Assembly: GCF_020921035.1 (NCBI RefSeq)
Contig: NC_063160.1
Span: forward strand, 21,053,595 to 21,117,594
Length of the DNA: 64,000 nucleotides
Source of the DNA: Rhodamnia argentea
Taxonomy: Eukaryota; Streptophyta; Magnoliopsida; Myrtales; Myrtaceae
Direction of reading: 5' to 3'
Made by a program: the position numbers and the translations under genes. Shown one piece after another: positions 61,151 through 64,000 of the stretch; within the stretch, counting starts at the first letter, position 1, and each line of letters begins with the position of its first letter. Below the pieces are notes generated by a model, which searched no databases, was not told the DNA's origin, and saw only the letters and a list, made by a program, of their open reading frames with translations.

Positions 61151-62421
61151 TCACCATTGAGCAAATTTCTGGTTGGTGCCCTTATGATGTATTTAAGTAT
61201 ATGATGATGATTGACTTGTTTCTCGTCTCGCTTTACTATTTTTTTCGGAGATAACGAACTTGGTGTCTGGATTTGATCTGGTCAACTACGTAGTGTTGGG
61301 TTGATCTTATCAAGTCATATACATTCGTCACGAGGATGTTAAAATGGAAGAGAACGGTCGGTGGGGGTAGCTTCAGTTGGATGGCGACACCGTCCGAGGT
61401 TGTGGATCGCGGCCTTAATGTTTGGAAGGAGGCAGACAGAATCGAATCGTATCTTTACTCGCCAAGACTCACTTGACATGATCCGCAACTTCCCGGCATT
61501 TCCCAAATCTGGTCAGCTTTGATAAATGATTACATTTTATCTATTACCTACATATAAAGAAAGAAGTGATTTTTTGATGAACGAAATTTTTGGTACTTAC
61601 CCTTCATGGAAAACTCGAAATCTAGCGTATCTAATGCTTATTATGGTAAATACAAACGCGAAGATTGCAAGATTGTAATTGGGACAGTAAAAAAAAAAAA
61701 AGAAGGGATTCTCAACATCTTCAGTTCTAATCCCGATTTGAGAAATTTCAACCATACCATAAAAAATTCGGCCTCGGATTCAATTGTACCTCTCGACCAA
61801 AAAGGAAAATTTGAAAAAAAAAAGTTGTACCTACCAAAGAAAGAATGCCACGAAATGCCACGTTGGCAAAACTTTCCGCTTTTCATATATGCCCTACGCT
61901 TGTTTTCGGGGTCCTTCCTGCTCCCACAGCCTAGGCTGTGGTCAAAGGTTATGCGTTCGGACACAAACGATCGTTTGTTCCACGGCAATGTCTGCATGTT
62001 ATTATGGCAACCCCTCCCCAAAGTCAAATTCCATGCACGTTCGTTGACCCCGACCAAAGCTAGCGATGCCACTAACCCCGTTCTTGTCACGCTTGCCCTT
62101 TCCAGCCAGCCAGCTGCCCGGTCCTACCCGATCGCGAGCCGATTTTTGTATCGACTTGCACAATAATTCCATCCATCCAAATCAATCACTCTCCCTGTTT
62201 ATGAATTCGCTAAAGTCCTTTTAAATCTATAAAATCCGTCAATCCCCGTCGAGTTTTTAAACGAGCCAATGACGGTGTGGATCGCGTTTTGCTAAGCATC
62301 CAGAAAAACAAAAATCTGCGATCCTGCCTTACAGTTTTTGGGGCCCAAAATCAACTGAAACTTCTCTGGTTTTTCCGTAATTATCTTCAAGTCCAGTGGC
62401 ACTTGCCCAACCTGTTCGCCT
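61151..62421. other. SAUR upstream region
   Basis: No gene was recognised. The 186-codon frame at 61606-62166 has no recognisable domain and overlaps an A-tract insert (61784-61832). Confidence 0.5.
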
Positions 62422-62427
62422 TATAAA
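62422..62427 (+). promoter_or_regulatory. TATA box of the SAUR gene
   Basis: TATAAA lies 170 bp before the first ATG, followed by a CT-rich leader containing short (CT)n runs around 62461-62520. The implied transcription start is about 62452. Confidence 0.6.
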
Positions 62428-62591
62428 GATCATCCTACCAATTTTCTCTCCTCAAAGGCTCTCTCTCTCTCCCCCCTTGCCCCCACCAACTCGCTTTGCT
62501 TTCTCTCTTTCTCTCTCTCCACTGACTCTCACTCACTTTCCTTCGCTTTCCCGGGGAAAAAAAACAAGAGGAGACGAAAGGAAAAGAAAGG

Positions 62592-63029
62592 ATGTCGTCG
62601 GACTTCGGGAAAGAAAGGATGTCGTCGGACTTCGGGAGCTCCAACAAGATCCGCCGCATTGTGACGATCCGGCAGATGCTGCGGCGCTGGCGCAGGAAGG
62701 CCGCCCAGGCGTCGACGGCGCCGCCCCCCGACGTCCCGGCGGGGCACGTGGCCGTGCTCGTGGGGGGCGGGTGCAGGAGGTACGTGGTGCCCGCGACGTA
62801 CCTGAACCACCCAGTCTTCAGGCGGCTCCTCTCGCGCGCCGAGGAGGAGTACGGGTTCGCGAACCACGGCCCGCTCGCGATCCCCTGCGACGAGGCGGCG
62901 TTCGAGGAGATCCTCCGGACCGTGTCCCGGCCCGAGGAGCTCCAAAGGTGTTGCCACGCTGGATTCCGGAGTGGGCCCCAGGGCATCTTGAGCGAGTCGA
63001 GGCCGCTGCTCAACGGCGTCGCGGATTGA
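62592..63029 (+). CDS. SAUR: SAUR (small auxin-up RNA) family protein
   Basis: Intronless gene of 145 codons plus stop. The SAUR domain spans about residues 47-118: DVPAGHVAVLVGGGCRRYVV, then VPATYLNHPVFRRLLSRAEE, EYGFANHGPLAIPCDE and AAFEEILRTVSR. SAURs inhibit PP2C.D phosphatases to activate plasma-membrane H+-ATPase during auxin-driven growth; membership is clear, that role is by family. A 27-bp tandem duplication repeats the start codon (ATG at 62592 and 62619), so the N-terminus reads MSSDFGKERMSSDFG. The shorter form has 136 codons. The coding region is GC-rich, typical of intronless SAURs. SAUR genes also end the syntenic Arabidopsis blocks. Confidence 0.95.
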   Translation: MSSDFGKERMSSDFGSSNKIRRIVTIRQMLRRWRRKAAQASTAPPPDVPAGHVAVLVGGGCRRYVVPATYLNHPVFRRLLSRAEEEYGFANHGPLAIPCDEAAFEEILRTVSRPEELQRCCHAGFRSGPQGILSESRPLLNGVAD

Positions 63030-64000
63030 GGTTGGAGTTCCCGAGATGCGCGTGGGCTGAATTTTTCTCGACGATTTCTATTTTCCTTTTTGATTTTTTT
63101 TTTTGTGTTTTAATATTCCCCCTTTTCTTTTTCTTTTTACCTTTTACTTTTTTTAGTAGGATGGGCTTGTTGAGTAATTTTATTTCTTCATCAGAAGCTC
63201 TAGTAGGATTAGTTGGTGGTCAACGTCTGTTGTATATTCAGTGGTTGACTAATTGTAGGAAATCTCGGAGAATATCGAATTAGTTGAAAGAATGAAAATT
63301 ATTATGTTTTAACCAAAGTTTGTCGTGTTCATAATGTTCGAATATTATTCCTGTAATTATCAACTATTGGATTTTGAATTAGGAGGTTGTGGTGGTATAT
63401 TCCCATGCTTTTATTGCAACCTTTTCTTTCCAAATACCTTTCGGATATTTCTCTTTCCTTTTATTGATAGATTCAACCTTGTGATGTGCCGAATGCAATT
63501 GTACTTATTAGGCAATCCCAGATTTCCCAAAAGAAAATTTTTGAATCATAGAACTTTGAAAAGATTTTGCGATTCCACAAAAAAAAAGGAAAAAAAAAAG
63601 GATAAAATTTCATGCATGGAATAGATGATCGGTTATATTTCGGGTCATTTCGCATGATACAAATCCATGATTGATTTGATTTCGAGGAGAATAGGGTTGA
63701 GATAAGGTCCTTTACCCTCGCGGATCCGTGTGGAAATAAATAAATAAATAAATAGATGATCAAGTGAAAAATTGCCTTGCAAAGACCGGTTGTGCTGGGG
63801 TTACATCTTTGCGTGGAAAAAAAGAAGTCTTGGCTAAGCCTTAGGCTAGTGAGTCCAAAGAGGCAGAGTCAAAGCAAGGAGTTAGCAAACTGGCATACTT
63901 CACTAAATCAATCTAAGCTGGAAAGCAGTCAAGCAGGCAAAGTCTAGCTGCCTATTCGATTCCGAAAGTCCCGCTAAGATTAGCAACGCTTACGCGAGCA
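63030..64000. other. SAUR 3' flank, no further gene recognised
   Basis: T-rich 3' UTR, then AT-rich sequence with A-runs (63569-63599) and (AATA)n at 63735-63755. Nothing coding was recognised up to the window edge. Confidence 0.5.

Noticed and set aside
61606-62166. 186-codon plus-strand ORF upstream of SAUR
   Set aside because: Spans a micro-insert and A-tracts; Lys/Ser-rich translation without a recognisable domain.
62396-63283. 295-codon plus-strand ORF overlapping SAUR
   Set aside because: Arg/Gly/Pro-rich reading of the GC-rich SAUR gene in another frame; the SAUR frame has all family motifs.

Overview
The window is plant nuclear DNA. The coding genes are split by GT-AG introns into short exons whose phases join cleanly. 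Between them lie LTR retrotransposons, a PIF/Harbinger DNA transposon, MITE-like repeats and (CT/GA)n microsatellites. Gene content and order point to a eudicot. The general look of the dispersed repeats suggests a woody rosid, perhaps Myrtales, but that last step is only an impression.

Eight host genes are supported. From left to right they are: a C-terminal part of a DUF3490-class kinesin-7 (+, cut by the left edge); mitochondrial ribosomal protein S31/bTHXm (-, about 7.3-7.6 kb); the vacuolar H+-ATPase 16-kDa proteolipid subunit c (-, 8.7-10.8 kb); an aldo-keto reductase of the NADP-dependent sorbitol-6-phosphate dehydrogenase family (+, 32.2-35.1 kb); a class II BASIC PENTACYSTEINE (GAGA-binding) factor (+, 38.7-39.7 kb); a group I bZIP factor (+, 51.0-54.0 kb); a 53-residue ATP-synthase-subunit-e-like protein (+, 57.3-59.1 kb); and a SAUR protein (+, 62.6-63.0 kb). 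From memory, this order matches two duplicated Arabidopsis blocks, near At2g21210-At2g21300 and At4g38860-At4g38950. This window carries genes that Arabidopsis keeps on only one block or the other.

The 11-32 kb interval is a retroelement pile-up between subunit c and the aldo-keto reductase. It holds a decayed LINE RNase H, a long solo-LTR-like sequence split by an almost complete non-autonomous Copia element (12068-16050), and a decayed minus-strand Copia pol with its 3' LTR (18427-21190). It also holds a structurally intact 5.08-kb PIF/Harbinger element with open transposase and Myb/SANT ORFs (22646-27728), then a third Copia (gag only) cut off by a GC-rich repeat (about 29.2-31.9 kb). The 40.4-50.4 kb interval has no recognisable gene. 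It contains MITE-like inverted-repeat elements, SINE-like fragments and a cluster of G-boxes.

The most unusual small-scale pattern recurs along the window. Tiny inserts of about 14-33 bp, made of a homopolymer A/T tract plus a short C-rich head (typically CGACC-A(n) or its complement), sit between 6-15 bp direct repeats. They look like ultra-short, 5'-truncated retroposition scars. All gene calls rest on reading the sequence. No database search was run.
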